This document shows positions 36,686-45,351 of a DNA stretch of 64,000 bases, one piece after another (within the stretch, counting starts at the first letter, position 1; every line of letters begins with the position of its first letter). Under the pieces are notes generated by a model. It made no database searches. It was not told where the DNA came from and worked only from the letters and a program-made list of their open reading frames with translations. The translations under genes and the position numbers were made by a program. Origin of the DNA: Acidobacteriota bacterium (GTDB lineage: Bacteria > Acidobacteriota > Vicinamibacteria > Vicinamibacterales > 2-12-FULL-66-21); the NCBI GenBank assembly GCA_016184105.1, contig JACPDI010000035.1, positions 1-64,000 on the forward strand. Direction: 5' to 3'.

Positions 36686-38719
36686 TCAGCTCCCGACCCG
36701 AAACGCCACCAGTTCCTTCGCCTCGCCCTCGGCCGCCGAGGCCTTGATCTCCACGAGGTACTCGCCGGCCGCGAGCGCGGCCAGCGGCAGCTCGGCCTCG
36801 AAGTCGCGCGCGCCGCCGGTCGGCGCCTTCATCGGCAGATCCGCCATCGGCTTGCCGGTTCGATTGAGGAGACGCGCGGTCACCGCCGGCGGCTGGTCGC
36901 CCGGCGAATAGGCCTGGACGCGGACAACCAGGCGCTCGGCGCGGCTGAACTCGCGTGACGCGGTCGGAGAGGCCGCGGCGTCCGCGCGCAGCGCGTTCAG
37001 GTCGCGCGCCGTCCGGCCGCGCAGGAGGACCGGGGTCGACAGCTGAAGCTGCGGCCGGAGGTAATCGGCAGCCACCAGCTCGCGGCTGTCCGAATCGATC
37101 ACGCGGCCGTCAGCGGCCTCGATGTTGTAGCGAATCTGCACCGGGCCAGGCGGCACCACGAATCGCGCCGCCGTGCGCTCCTCCACCGTCCCGCGGAACA
37201 ACGGCTCGCCGCCGGGAGCCACGACCGTCAGCGAGATTCTGGCCGGTGTCGCGCCACCGACCGATCCCGGGCCGGCCGACGCCGGCTCCCACGCGAAGGT
37301 CACCTGCGTCCTGCCGTCATCGGCACGCATGGTGCCGATCCACGTGCGAGCGGGGCGGCTGCGCGGCACGGCCATCGACGAGAGTGCGCGTTCGATTTCG
37401 GGCGGCACCGCGGGCGTGCCGGCCGCCGCGGCGGCGCCCGATTCGGTGATGCGCGCCGCGTCTTCCGCCGAGTACGCCCAGTAGCCCTTGCGCGCGCGGA
37501 CCTGCACGCCGGGGCGCTTCACGCGCACCCTGATCGCGTGGAATTTCCCGTCGGCCGGCGACTCCGTGGAGTTGTAGCCGAGCAGGTAGTACGCGCTCGA
37601 GTCGCGCACGATCTGCCGCAGGCCGCCGTCCAGATCGTTGCGGTTGATGATCGCGCGCCCGTCGGTCTCGCCCGCCAGCGTGTAGAGCGTGTCGCGGGTC
37701 GCATTGGCCATCTGGCGATCGACGTTGCTCCCCACCCCTTCGTTGATGTCGAACTCGAAGGCCGACAACCCACGCGGATCGAGCGTGTAGATCGCGGTGT
37801 TGGAACGATTGGCGGCCGAGTAGACCTCGCGAAGCTCCGACATCAGGTCCACCTGCGCGAAAAAGTCGCGGGTGGTCGGCCCCGCCGAATCGGGCACCGC
37901 GCCCGGACGGCCGCGGGCGGGGTTTCCGTACCCGGGCATCGCCGCCACGGGGTCCGCCAGCTGAGCGGGCAGCGTGTTGGAGAACCCCTCGCTGACGAGG
38001 ATCACGGCCTTCCGTCCCTCCCGCAGGCCGCCCAGGTGCGTGACGAGCGCGCGCAGCGCCGAGAGCGTCACCTGGTTGCGAATCTGTTCGACCGTCTCCG
38101 CGGGGTAGTACGCGTATCGCTCCTCGAACTCGTTGCGCGGCTCGTACTCGTACTTCCGGCCCAGGAAGCTCTTCAACGCGTTCGCCAGCCCGTCGCGGTT
38201 GCGCGACAGCGCGAAATCGCTGACCGGCGTGAGCGGATACATGATGCCGACCAGGTCGGTCGGCGCAATCTGCTGCTGCACGAACCGGACGAGCGGGTCG
38301 CGCACGCCCAGGCTCGCGCCGCGCCGCACGTGGTAGTCGTCCAGCAGGAACGCGAAGATGCGCACGTCGGCGCGCTCCGCCTCGCGCTCGATGTCCGCCT
38401 GCGTCCGGATCGGGGACGGGACGGTCCCGCCAGCCTCCTGCCCGACTCTGATCACCTGGAACGATTCGACCTTCTGCGGCTTCCCTTCCTCGGTCACCTC
38501 GAAGTCTTCGGGCTTCAGGTCGAGAACGGGGTTTCCCTTGTTGTCGGTCACGATGACGTCAACGCTGACGTAGCTGACGCCTCGCCGGAAAATCGGCTGC
38601 TGCGGTGCCTGCCCCGCCGGCGCCGGTGGCGGCTGCTGGCCGGCGGGGGTGGGCGTCTGCGCAGCGAGAGCGGCGGCGCCGAGCAGGAGGGCGAGCGGAA
38701 CGACAATGGCTCTGTTCAT
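36686..38719 (-). CDS. Secreted VWFA-related domain protein
   Basis: A 677-residue exported protein starting at ATG 38717-38719 with signal peptide NRAIVVPLALLLGAAALAAQ. A β-domain typical of acidobacterial VWFA-related proteins (VSVDVIVTDNKGNPVLDLKPEDFEVTEEGKPQKVESF, about residues 50-85) is followed by the von Willebrand A fold. There the MIDAS is only partly present: FAFLLDDYHV replaces the usual DxSxS. The YLLGYNSTESPADGKFHAIRVRVKRPG segment is also typical. A C-terminal β-sandwich region completes it. Function unknown; such proteins are abundant in acidobacterial secretomes. Confidence 0.85.
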   Translation of the reverse strand: MNRAIVVPLALLLGAAALAAQTPTPAGQQPPPAPAGQAPQQPIFRRGVSYVSVDVIVTDNKGNPVLDLKPEDFEVTEEGKPQKVESFQVIRVGQEAGGTVPSPIRTQADIEREAERADVRIFAFLLDDYHVRRGASLGVRDPLVRFVQQQIAPTDLVGIMYPLTPVSDFALSRNRDGLANALKSFLGRKYEYEPRNEFEERYAYYPAETVEQIRNQVTLSALRALVTHLGGLREGRKAVILVSEGFSNTLPAQLADPVAAMPGYGNPARGRPGAVPDSAGPTTRDFFAQVDLMSELREVYSAANRSNTAIYTLDPRGLSAFEFDINEGVGSNVDRQMANATRDTLYTLAGETDGRAIINRNDLDGGLRQIVRDSSAYYLLGYNSTESPADGKFHAIRVRVKRPGVQVRARKGYWAYSAEDAARITESGAAAAAGTPAVPPEIERALSSMAVPRSRPARTWIGTMRADDGRTQVTFAWEPASAGPGSVGGATPARISLTVVAPGGEPLFRGTVEERTAARFVVPPGPVQIRYNIEAADGRVIDSDSRELVAADYLRPQLQLSTPVLLRGRTARDLNALRADAAASPTASREFSRAERLVVRVQAYSPGDQPPAVTARLLNRTGKPMADLPMKAPTGGARDFEAELPLAALAAGEYLVEIKASAAEGEAKELVAFRVGS

Positions 38720-38761
38720 GACAGATCGGACGATCTGGCGGCCCGGATGGAATGATAACAT

Positions 38762-39887
38762 TTGCAGATTGTGAGCCAGCAGACAGTCGACAGCATTCCT
38801 CCACTGACCGTCCTGACCGAAGACGAGATCATCTTCCGTGACAGCGTGCGCGACTTCGCCGAAGACCACGTCCGGCCGCTCACCCGCGAGATGGACGAGC
38901 AGGCGAAGATCCCGAAAGAGCTGATCAAGAAACTGTTCGACCTCGGCGTCATGGGCATCGAAGTGCCCGAGGCGCACGGCGGCGCGGGCGGCCGCTTCTT
39001 CCATTCCGTGCTCGCGGTGGAAGAGCTGTCGCGCGTGGATCCGTCGGTGGGCGTGCTCGTGGACGTGCAGAACACGCTCGTGATCAACGCCCTGATGCGC
39101 TGGGGCAGCGACGCGCTGAAGCAGCGCTGCCTGCCGCGGCTCGCCGCGACGACCGTCGGCGCGTATGCCCTCTCGGAGGCCGGGTCGGGAAGCGACGCCT
39201 TCGCGCTGGCCTCCCGCGCCGTGGACAACGGCGACCACTACGTGCTCAACGGGCGCAAGCTGTGGATCACGAACGGCAACGAGGCGGACATCTTCATCGT
39301 GTTCGCCAGCATCGACCCCGGCGCCGGGTACCGGGGCATCACCGCCTTCATCGTCGAGCGCGGGTTCGACGGATTCACCGTTGGCAAGACGGAAGACAAG
39401 CTCGGGATCCGGGCGAGCAGCACGTGCGAGCTGATCCTCGAGGACTGCCGCGTGCCGAAGACCGGCGTGCTTGGCGAGGTCGGGAAGGGCTACAAGGTGG
39501 CGATCGAAACCCTCAACGAAGGGCGGATTGGCATCGGCCACGAAAGAACGCAGGCAGTTCGGGCAGCGCATCGCCGACTTCCAGGCGGTGCAGCACCAGC
39601 TCGCGCGCGCGGCCGCGGAGATCGAAGCCGCGCGGCTCAGCGTCTACAATGCCGCGCGGCTCCGGGATGCCGGCCGCCCGTTCCTGACCGAGGCGGCGAT
39701 CTGCAAGCTGCTGTCGTCCGAAGTCGCCGAACGCGTGTCGTCGCTCGCCGTCAACCTCTTCGGCGGCTACGGCTTCGTGAAGGACTACCCCGTCGAGAAG
39801 CTGTACCGCGACGCCAAGATCGGGCAGATCTACGAGGGAACGTCAAACCTGCAGCTGCAGACGATCGCGAAACAGATCCTGGGATGA
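38762..39887 (+). pseudogene. Acyl-CoA dehydrogenase, internal deletion with frame change
   Basis: FAD-dependent fatty acyl-CoA dehydrogenase family. The N-terminal and middle domains are intact (EVPEAHGGAGGRFF, ALSEAGSGSDAFALAS, KLWITNGNEADIF), read from TTG 38762. After GRIGIG (to 39538) the family has about 18 residues leading to the KERRQFGQ motif. Here [21 protein letters not shown] and the rest to [18 protein letters not shown] continue in another frame (from 39543 to 39887). Comparison with the neighbouring dehydrogenase shows the missing segment (its AQALGVGAAALDEALAHA). Without correction the gene ends in nonsense at 40012. Real lesion or assembly artefact. Confidence 0.85.
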
Positions 39888-39892
39888 GAACA

Positions 39893-39956
39893 ACGGAAAG
39901 CCTCTTGTGTTCTGCAATCCGTGAGAACCATCCGTCAGAGCCCGCTCAGCCCCGGA
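39893..39956. repeat. Short heptad/14-base repeat copies
   Basis: Between two convergent dehydrogenase genes stand a few units such as AACCATCCGTCAGAGCC, very like AACCAACCGTCAGAACC at the end of the prfB-lnt array. It also reaches the 3' end of the minus-strand gene. Confidence 0.55.
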
Positions 39957-41094
39957 GCCCGAGCACCTGCTCGGCGATGATCATCCGCTGGACCTCTGAG
40001 GTGCCCTGGTAGATTTCCGTCGCGCGAACGTCGCGGAACAGCCGCTCGACGGTGGAGCCGCGGCGGTAGCCGGCGGAGGCCAGGATCTGCATCGCCTTGT
40101 CCGCCGCCCGGTGCGCAGCCTCGGACGCGGCGAGCTTCGCCATGGAGGCTTCGAGGCGGGCGGATGGCTTGCGGGTGCGCGCGTCGGCGGCCTGCCACAT
40201 GAGCATGCGCGCGGCTTCCAGCTCGGTGGCCATGTCGGCGAGCATCCACTGGATCGCCTGATAGTTCGCGATCGGCTGGCCGAACGTCTCCCGCTGTTTC
40301 GCGTGCGCGAGCGCCTCGTCGAGCGCCGCGGCGCCGACCCCCAGCGCCTGCGCGGCGATCGCGACGCGCCCGCCGTCGAGCGCCCACAGCGCGATCTTGA
40401 AACCCTCGCCGCGCGAGCCGAGCATCGCCCCCGCGTCGACGCGCACGTCCTTGAGTTCCAGGTCCATGCACCCGAGCCCGCGGACGCCGAGCGAGTCGGC
40501 CGAGACGTGGCGGTGGACGCCGGGCGTATCGAACGGGATGAGGAACGCGGAGACCCCGCGGCCGCGCAGCCCGGGCTGCGTGGCGGCGAACACGACCGCG
40601 ACGTCGGCCGCTTCGGCGTTCGCGGTCCACACCTTCCGCCCGTTGATCACGTACCCGCTGCCATCGAGGGTCGCGATGGTGCGCTGGTTCGCCGCGTCGG
40701 TCCCTGCCTGCTCCTCCGACAGCGCGAACACGCCGAGCCGGCGGCCGCTCACGAGATCGCGCAGCCAGGCGTCTTTCTGCGCGTCGCTGCCGAACTGCGC
40801 GATCGGCTCCGCGACGAGCGAGTTGTTGACGGCGAGGATGACGGCGACCGTCGCGCTGGCGCGCGCCACCGCTTCGAGCGCCAGCGCGTACGCCACGTAG
40901 TCCTGGCCGGCGCCGCCCCACTCGGGCGCGATCGTCGCGCCGCACAGCCCGGCCTTCGCGGCCTCGGCAATCAGCGCGCGTGGAAACTCGGCGTCGCGAT
41001 CGATGTGCGCCGCCTGCGGCGCCACGCGCGCGGACGCAAACCGCGCCGCGGCGTCGCGGAAGGCGGATTGCTCAGGGGTGAAGGAGAAGTCCAT
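39946..41094 (-). CDS. Acyl-CoA dehydrogenase
   Basis: Complete 382-residue FAD flavoenzyme that oxidises acyl-CoA to enoyl-CoA, probably in fatty-acid or branched-chain degradation. Seen are the FAD/substrate segments FALSEEQAGTDAANQ, INGRKVWTANAEAADV, the KQRETFGQPIANYQAIQWMLADMATE motif and, near the end, EIYQGTSEVQRMIIAEQVLG; the usual catalytic glutamate lies in the YQGTSE region or its replacement. It converges with the broken dehydrogenase; both may once have been paralogues in one pathway with the mutase genes upstream. Confidence 0.92.
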   Translation of the reverse strand: MDFSFTPEQSAFRDAAARFASARVAPQAAHIDRDAEFPRALIAEAAKAGLCGATIAPEWGGAGQDYVAYALALEAVARASATVAVILAVNNSLVAEPIAQFGSDAQKDAWLRDLVSGRRLGVFALSEEQAGTDAANQRTIATLDGSGYVINGRKVWTANAEAADVAVVFAATQPGLRGRGVSAFLIPFDTPGVHRHVSADSLGVRGLGCMDLELKDVRVDAGAMLGSRGEGFKIALWALDGGRVAIAAQALGVGAAALDEALAHAKQRETFGQPIANYQAIQWMLADMATELEAARMLMWQAADARTRKPSARLEASMAKLAASEAAHRAADKAMQILASAGYRRGSTVERLFRDVRATEIYQGTSEVQRMIIAEQVLGLRG

Positions 41095-41109
41095 AGTGGC
41101 GTAGACGTG

Positions 41110-41170
41110 TAGCCGCCGGTCTTCAGACCGGCGCAGCCGAAATCGCCGGCCTCAAGGCCGGCGGCTGCAC
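41110..41170. repeat. GC-rich double-hairpin element
   Basis: Two adjacent palindromes, CCGGTCTTCAGACCGG and GCCGGCCTCAAGGCCGGC, lie within an outer AGCCGCCGG...CCGGCGGCT inverted repeat. It occupies the gap between two minus-strand genes and encodes the last residues (SRRP) and stop of the HIT gene. It is probably a mobile REP-type element and may also end transcription. Confidence 0.7.
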
Positions 41171-41652
41171 AACCGCTCAAAGATCGGCCTCAGCCTCGCC
41201 GACACCTGCGGCAGTTCCTCCGGCAGGACGCGCACGTTGCCGACGACCGACATGAAATTGGTGTCGCCGTTCCAGCGGGGCACGACGTGGATGTGCAGGT
41301 GGTCGAGAACGCCGGCTCCGGCCGGGCGCCCCAGGTTGATGCCCATGTTCATCCCGTGCGGGGTGTAGGCCTCGGTCAAGGCGACTTCGGCGAGCTGCGT
41401 CAGCTGCATCAGCTCGCCCAGCTCCTCGGCCGTCGCGGACGCCAGCGTCCCGATGTGCCGCTTGGGGACCACCATCAGGTGGCCGTTGTTGTAGGGATAC
41501 AGGTTGAGAATGACGAAACAGGTCTCGCCGACGTGGACGACGAGCGGCTCCGCCGCCGCGCGATCGAGCGCGCCGCAGAAGATGCAGCCCGGATCCGGAT
41601 TACCGGTACCGGTCACGTACGCGAGCCTCCACGGGCTCCAGAGTCGCTCCAC
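41152..41652 (-). CDS. HIT-family hydrolase
   Basis: Histidine-triad nucleotide hydrolase or phosphorylase of 166 residues. The triad is in LDHLHIHVVPRWNGD (about residues 117-131); CIFCGAL near residue 23 gives a possible zinc-binding cysteine pair, as in Ap4A phosphorylase-like proteins. FVILNLYPYNNGHLMVVPKRH is also typical. Substrates are dinucleoside polyphosphates or AMP conjugates. The last five residues lie within an intergenic repeat. Confidence 0.9.
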   Translation of the reverse strand: MERLWSPWRLAYVTGTGNPDPGCIFCGALDRAAAEPLVVHVGETCFVILNLYPYNNGHLMVVPKRHIGTLASATAEELGELMQLTQLAEVALTEAYTPHGMNMGINLGRPAGAGVLDHLHIHVVPRWNGDTNFMSVVGNVRVLPEELPQVSARLRPIFERLCSRRP

Positions 41653-41666
41653 AGCGTGACTGGTGC

Positions 41667-41691
41667 GGCTGCCACGCCATTCGTGGCAGCC
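41667..41691. terminator. Hairpin between HU/IHF and HIT genes
   Basis: A perfect 9-base stem, GGCTGCCAC / GTGGCAGCC, with a 7-base loop directly downstream of the HU/IHF stop. It has no T-run on either strand, so it would be a weak or factor-dependent terminator. Confidence 0.45.
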
Positions 41692-41703
41692 ACAACAAGG
41701 ATT

Positions 41704-42072
41704 TCAGGTGAGCATCGAATCGGAGCCGTTGGGGATCCCCGGGACCACCGACGCAGGAGCCGGCGCGACCGCCGCTTCCGCCTCGATGCGGTTGATCAGG
41801 TCCTTCAGCTCCTTGCCAGGCTTGAAGTAGGGCACCTTCTTCGGCGGCACGTCGACCTTGTCACCCGTCTTCGGGTTGCGTCCCTTCCGCGGCTCACGCT
41901 GCCGCAGCCGGAAGCTGCCGAACCCACGCAATTCGATCTTCTCGCCGCGGTGCAGCGCATCGATGATGCTCTTGAACACCGTGTCCACGATCAGCTCGGA
42001 GTGCTTCTTCGTGAGATCCGACACGCGCGAAACTTCTTCGACGAGTTCCGCCTTGGTCATTGGTGCCCCCAT
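41704..42072 (-). CDS. HU/IHF-family DNA-binding protein
   Basis: Nucleoid protein that bends DNA. The family core MTKAELVEEVSRVSDLTKKHSELIVDTV and the β-arm GFGSFRLRQREPRKGRNPKTGD are clear (residues about 5-95), followed by an alanine/proline tail of some 25 residues that is longer than usual. ATG 42070-42072 has AAGGGGA at good distance; ATG 42058-42060 is an alternative. It is the second gene after rpsA, as often seen for ihfB, so the IHF β-type assignment is plausible. Confidence 0.92.
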   Translation of the reverse strand: MGAPMTKAELVEEVSRVSDLTKKHSELIVDTVFKSIIDALHRGEKIELRGFGSFRLRQREPRKGRNPKTGDKVDVPPKKVPYFKPGKELKDLINRIEAEAAVAPAPASVVPGIPNGSDSMLT

Positions 42073-42088
42073 GAGGGTCCCCTTTCGC

Positions 42089-43819
42089 TTACTCGCCCCG
42101 ATTCAGCTGCCGGAAGTGGTCGCCGAGCGTGGCGCCCGGGCGGCCGGACGACTCGTTGTACTCCTCCCAGTCGGTGCGGAACTCGTCGCTCTTCAGCGCG
42201 CGGATGCTGAGACCGATCTTCCGCTCGCCGGGCACGAGCTTGATGATCTTCATCTGGTAGCTCTCGCCCACCTGCAGCTCGAGGCGCTCGCCGCGCTGGT
42301 CGTCGAACTCCGACACGTGGATCAGCCCCTCGATGCCGTCCGCCAGCTCGACGAAGGCGCCGAAATTGGTGACGCGCACCACCTTGCCCTCGACGATCTC
42401 GCCGACCTTGTGCTGGGAGAAGAACTCGTCCCAGATGTCGGTCTGCAGCTGCTTGAGGCCGAGCGACAGCCGCTGGTTGTCGGCGTCGATATTGAGCACC
42501 ATCGCCTGGACGGTGTCCCCCTTCTTGAGGACTTCCGACGGGTGCTTGATCCGCTTGCTCCACGACATGTCGGAGATGTGGATCAGGCCGTCGATGCCCT
42601 CCTCGACCTCGACGAACGCGCCGAACTCGGTGAGGTTGCGCACCTTGCCGGTGATGTTCGTGCCCACCGGGTACTTGTCGGCAAGCTCGTGCCACGGGTT
42701 CGACTCGACCTGCTTGAGGCCGAGCGAGATCCGCCGCGCCGCCGGATCCACGCCGAGGACCATCGCCTCGACCGGATCCCCCGCGTTCAGCACCTTCGAC
42801 GGGTGCTTCACGCGCTTGCTCCACGACATCTCGGAAACGTGGATCAGCCCCTCGACCCCCGGCTCCAGCTCGATGAACGCGCCGTAGTCGGTGAGGCTCA
42901 CGACCTTCCCGTTCACGCGGTGTCCCACCGGGTACCGCTCGATGACGGTCTGCCACGGATCGCCCACCAGCTGCTTGTGCCCGAGCGACACCCGCTCGGT
43001 CGCCGGGTCGTACTTGAGGACGACGACATCGATCTCGTCGTTGACCTTGAACAGCTCGGAGGGATGGCCGACGCGCCCCCACGACATGTCCGTGATGTGC
43101 AGCAGGCCGTCGATGCCGCCCAGGTCGATGAAGGCGCCGTAGTCGGTGATGTTCTTCACCGTGCCGCGCAGCACCTTGCCCTCGGCGAGCGTGTCGAGCG
43201 TGTGCTTCTTCCGCTCGGCGTTCTCCTCCTCGAGCAGCGCCTTGCGCGACAGCACGATGTTGCCCCGCTTCTTGTTGACCTTGATGACGCGCATGCGGAG
43301 CTCCTGCCCCTTCAGCGCGTCGAGGTTGCGGACGGGACGCACGTCGATCTGCGATCCGGGCAGGAACGCGCGGACGCCGATGTCCACCGCGAGGCCTCCC
43401 TTGATCCGCTCGATGACGCGGCCGATGACGACCTTCCGCTCCGCGTAGGCCTTCTCGACCTCGTCCCAGATCTTCATCTTCTCGGCCTTCTCGCGGGACA
43501 GCACGACGTAGCCGTCGCGGTCCTCGGTGCGCTCGAGCAGCACGTCCACCGTGTCGCCCGGCTGCACCGTCACGGTGCCGGTCTCGTCGATGAACTCCTC
43601 AATCGGGATCATCCCCTCCGACTTGTAGCCCACATCGACGACGACCTCCGACGGGGTGACCTTGAGCACGGTGCCCTTGACCACCTCTCCCTCGGAGAGA
43701 TTCCGGAAACTGTTGTCATAGAGTTCCAGCAGTCGCTGATATTCCTCGGGATCGACCGCGTCGTCGCTGACAGCACCTCCTTCGATCGGTTTCTTCGTGA
43801 TTTCGTTTGAACTTGCCAT
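42089..43819 (-). CDS. rpsA: 30S ribosomal protein S1
   Basis: Binds mRNA and helps the ribosome start translation. The 576 residues contain six S1 motifs, with recurring elements such as YGAFIELEPGVEGLIHVSEMSWSKRVKHPS and FGAFVEVEEGIDGLIHISDMSWSKRIKHPS. It is followed by the HU/IHF gene; in many bacteria cmk precedes rpsA, and here cmk is encoded nearby (44607-45266) but separated by a gene on the other strand. A promoter is visible upstream. Confidence 0.96.
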   Translation of the reverse strand: MASSNEITKKPIEGGAVSDDAVDPEEYQRLLELYDNSFRNLSEGEVVKGTVLKVTPSEVVVDVGYKSEGMIPIEEFIDETGTVTVQPGDTVDVLLERTEDRDGYVVLSREKAEKMKIWDEVEKAYAERKVVIGRVIERIKGGLAVDIGVRAFLPGSQIDVRPVRNLDALKGQELRMRVIKVNKKRGNIVLSRKALLEEENAERKKHTLDTLAEGKVLRGTVKNITDYGAFIDLGGIDGLLHITDMSWGRVGHPSELFKVNDEIDVVVLKYDPATERVSLGHKQLVGDPWQTVIERYPVGHRVNGKVVSLTDYGAFIELEPGVEGLIHVSEMSWSKRVKHPSKVLNAGDPVEAMVLGVDPAARRISLGLKQVESNPWHELADKYPVGTNITGKVRNLTEFGAFVEVEEGIDGLIHISDMSWSKRIKHPSEVLKKGDTVQAMVLNIDADNQRLSLGLKQLQTDIWDEFFSQHKVGEIVEGKVVRVTNFGAFVELADGIEGLIHVSEFDDQRGERLELQVGESYQMKIIKLVPGERKIGLSIRALKSDEFRTDWEEYNESSGRPGATLGDHFRQLNRGE

Positions 43820-43908
43820 GAACTGCCGGTCCTCCTCTGACGAACTACCGGAATTTCGGGCTCCGGCGGACCCTAGATTGCTGTCGCTGGATTTGCGATA
43901 AGCAATAC

Positions 43909-43938
43909 AATATAAATTACTTACAGGCGTACGGTCAA
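43909..43938 (-). promoter_or_regulatory. Promoter of rpsA
   Basis: On the minus strand TTGACC (43933-43938) and TATATT (43909-43914) with an 18-base spacer, in a clearly AT-rich stretch. The leader to the rpsA ATG is about 85 bases, room for autogenous control by S1. Confidence 0.6.
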
Positions 43939-43954
43939 GCTAAAGAGGGGGCGC

Positions 43955-44581
43955 ATGGCGAAGGCGAAGCGGCGAGCGGCGGGACGCAAGGGGGCGGCCA
44001 AACGGCGCCGGAAAGCGACAAAACCGGCGCGGAAACGAACCCGGAAGATGGCCCGGAAGACCGTCCGGAAGACCGCCCGCAGGACAACGTCGAAGAAAAC
44101 CTCCCGGAAGCCGCCGGGACGGACCCCGCGGGCCAGCGCGCGCCTGAAGGCCCGCCCGACGGCAAAAGGGGGCCGATCGCCGTACCTGGAACGCGAGCGG
44201 AAGCGGCTCCCCGAGGTGGAGGAGGAGGACGTTCAGGGCCCGCCGTCTTCGCTCGACCTCGACCGTCACCCGTCGGCTGCGCGGACCGGTCGCGAGGAGC
44301 TGCGCGAGGCCTTGCGCGAGCACACCGAGACCAGCCCGGCCCTCACGGGAGGCGACGTCGACGCCGACTGGGAGAACGCGTACTCGAGCGGCGAGGAAGC
44401 GCCCGGCGGCGACAACCCGACGCCGGATCAGCAGCGCGTGGACGACATCGGCAAGGCGCTCGGCGTCGAGTACCAGGACAACGAGGAACTGCGCGGCGTG
44501 GACAAGATCGACGATCGCGACAAGAAGCGGTGGGAGCTGGATCCCGCGTCGGCGGAAGACTACAGAGAGCGGCAGAAGTAG
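43955..44581 (+). CDS. Histone-tail-like basic N-terminus with DUF6335 domain
   Basis: A 208-residue protein in two parts. Residues 1-75 are almost all K, R, A, T and P (MAKAKRRAAGRKGAAKRRRK start), similar to histone H1 tails and bacterial H1-like proteins. Residues about 105-208 match the DUF6335 type (SPALTGGDVDADWENAYSSG, GEEAPGGDNPTPDQ, VDDIGKALGVEY, RWELDPASAEDY) and are acidic. The basic tail may bind DNA or RNA, while the acidic domain's role is unknown. ATG 43955 follows an AAGAGGGGG box. Confidence 0.75.
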   Translation: MAKAKRRAAGRKGAAKRRRKATKPARKRTRKMARKTVRKTARRTTSKKTSRKPPGRTPRASARLKARPTAKGGRSPYLERERKRLPEVEEEDVQGPPSSLDLDRHPSAARTGREELREALREHTETSPALTGGDVDADWENAYSSGEEAPGGDNPTPDQQRVDDIGKALGVEYQDNEELRGVDKIDDRDKKRWELDPASAEDYRERQK

Positions 44582-44609
44582 GGTTCTGGGTTTGGAATCC
44601 TGAACCCTA
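44582..44609. repeat. Heptad palindrome (GGGTTCT / GAACCCT)
   Basis: Four 7-base words: GGGTTCT, GGGTTTG, GAATCCT and GAACCCT, with complementary ends. It lies between two convergent genes, where a hairpin could end both transcripts, and holds the stop of cmk. Confidence 0.65.
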
Positions 44610-45266
44610 TTCGCGCGCTCGCACGATTTCCAGCACGCGGGCGACGACCTGTTCGACGGGCACCCCCGTCGTATCAATCACCACGGCGTCCGGCGCGATG
44701 GCGAGCGGCGAAGCCGCGCGCGTCGAATCGCTCCGGTCGCGCGCGGCCAGCGCGGTGGCCACCTCCGACAGCGCTCGCCCTTGCGAGCTGGCGTGCGCCG
44801 GGTCCAGCGCGCGGCGGCGGGCCCGTTCTTCGGGCGAAGCGTCGAGGTAGATCTTCACGTCGGCGTCCGGGAACACGACGGTGCCGATGTCGCGCCCCTC
44901 CATCACGATGGCGCCGTCCTGGCCGTACTCCCGCTGGCGCGCCACCAGCACGCGCCGCACCGCCGGATGCCGCGCCACCAGGGCCGCCGCGGCATCGATA
45001 TCCGGCGTGCGGATGGCCGCGGCCACGTCGTGACCGTCGATCCGGATGCGCCCGGCATCCAGCTCGAAGATGGCGCGCTCGCCGATGGCCGCCACGCCAG
45101 CCTCCTCTGACAGATCCTGCCCCTCCTGCATCGCCTTCCAGGCGAGCGCGCGATACATCGCGCCGGTATCCACGTGTCGATACTGCAGCGCGCGCGCGAC
45201 GGCGCGCGCCACGGTGCCCTTGCCCGCTCCCGACGGGCCGTCGATGGCGATGATCAGTGGCTTCAT
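44607..45266 (-). CDS. cmk: Cytidylate kinase
   Basis: Phosphorylates CMP and dCMP. A P-loop (IAIDGPSGAGKGTVARAVARAL) opens the 219-residue protein; HVDTGAMYRALAWKA, MEGRDIGTVVFPDADVKIYLDASPEERARRR are characteristic. It diverges from the hydrolase gene across a heptad array. Confidence 0.96.
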   Translation of the reverse strand: MKPLIIAIDGPSGAGKGTVARAVARALQYRHVDTGAMYRALAWKAMQEGQDLSEEAGVAAIGERAIFELDAGRIRIDGHDVAAAIRTPDIDAAAALVARHPAVRRVLVARQREYGQDGAIVMEGRDIGTVVFPDADVKIYLDASPEERARRRALDPAHASSQGRALSEVATALAARDRSDSTRAASPLAIAPDAVVIDTTGVPVEQVVARVLEIVRARE

Positions 45267-45275
45267 GTCCAGGCT

Positions 45276-45333
45276 TCAGGCACGAGGCACGAGAGACTTC
45301 CTTGTGCCTTGTGCCCGATGATTCGTGCCTGAT
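45276..45333. repeat. Heptad inverted array (GGCACGA / TTGTGCC)
   Basis: Left half CAGGCACGAGGCACGAG, right half CCTTGTGCCTTGTGCC plus CGTGCCTGA, as at 5126-5208 and 48836-48904. It lies between the divergent cmk and hydrolase starts, so it occupies the promoter region rather than a gene end. Confidence 0.75.
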
Positions 45334-45351
45334 CACGATATCATCGCCCCC

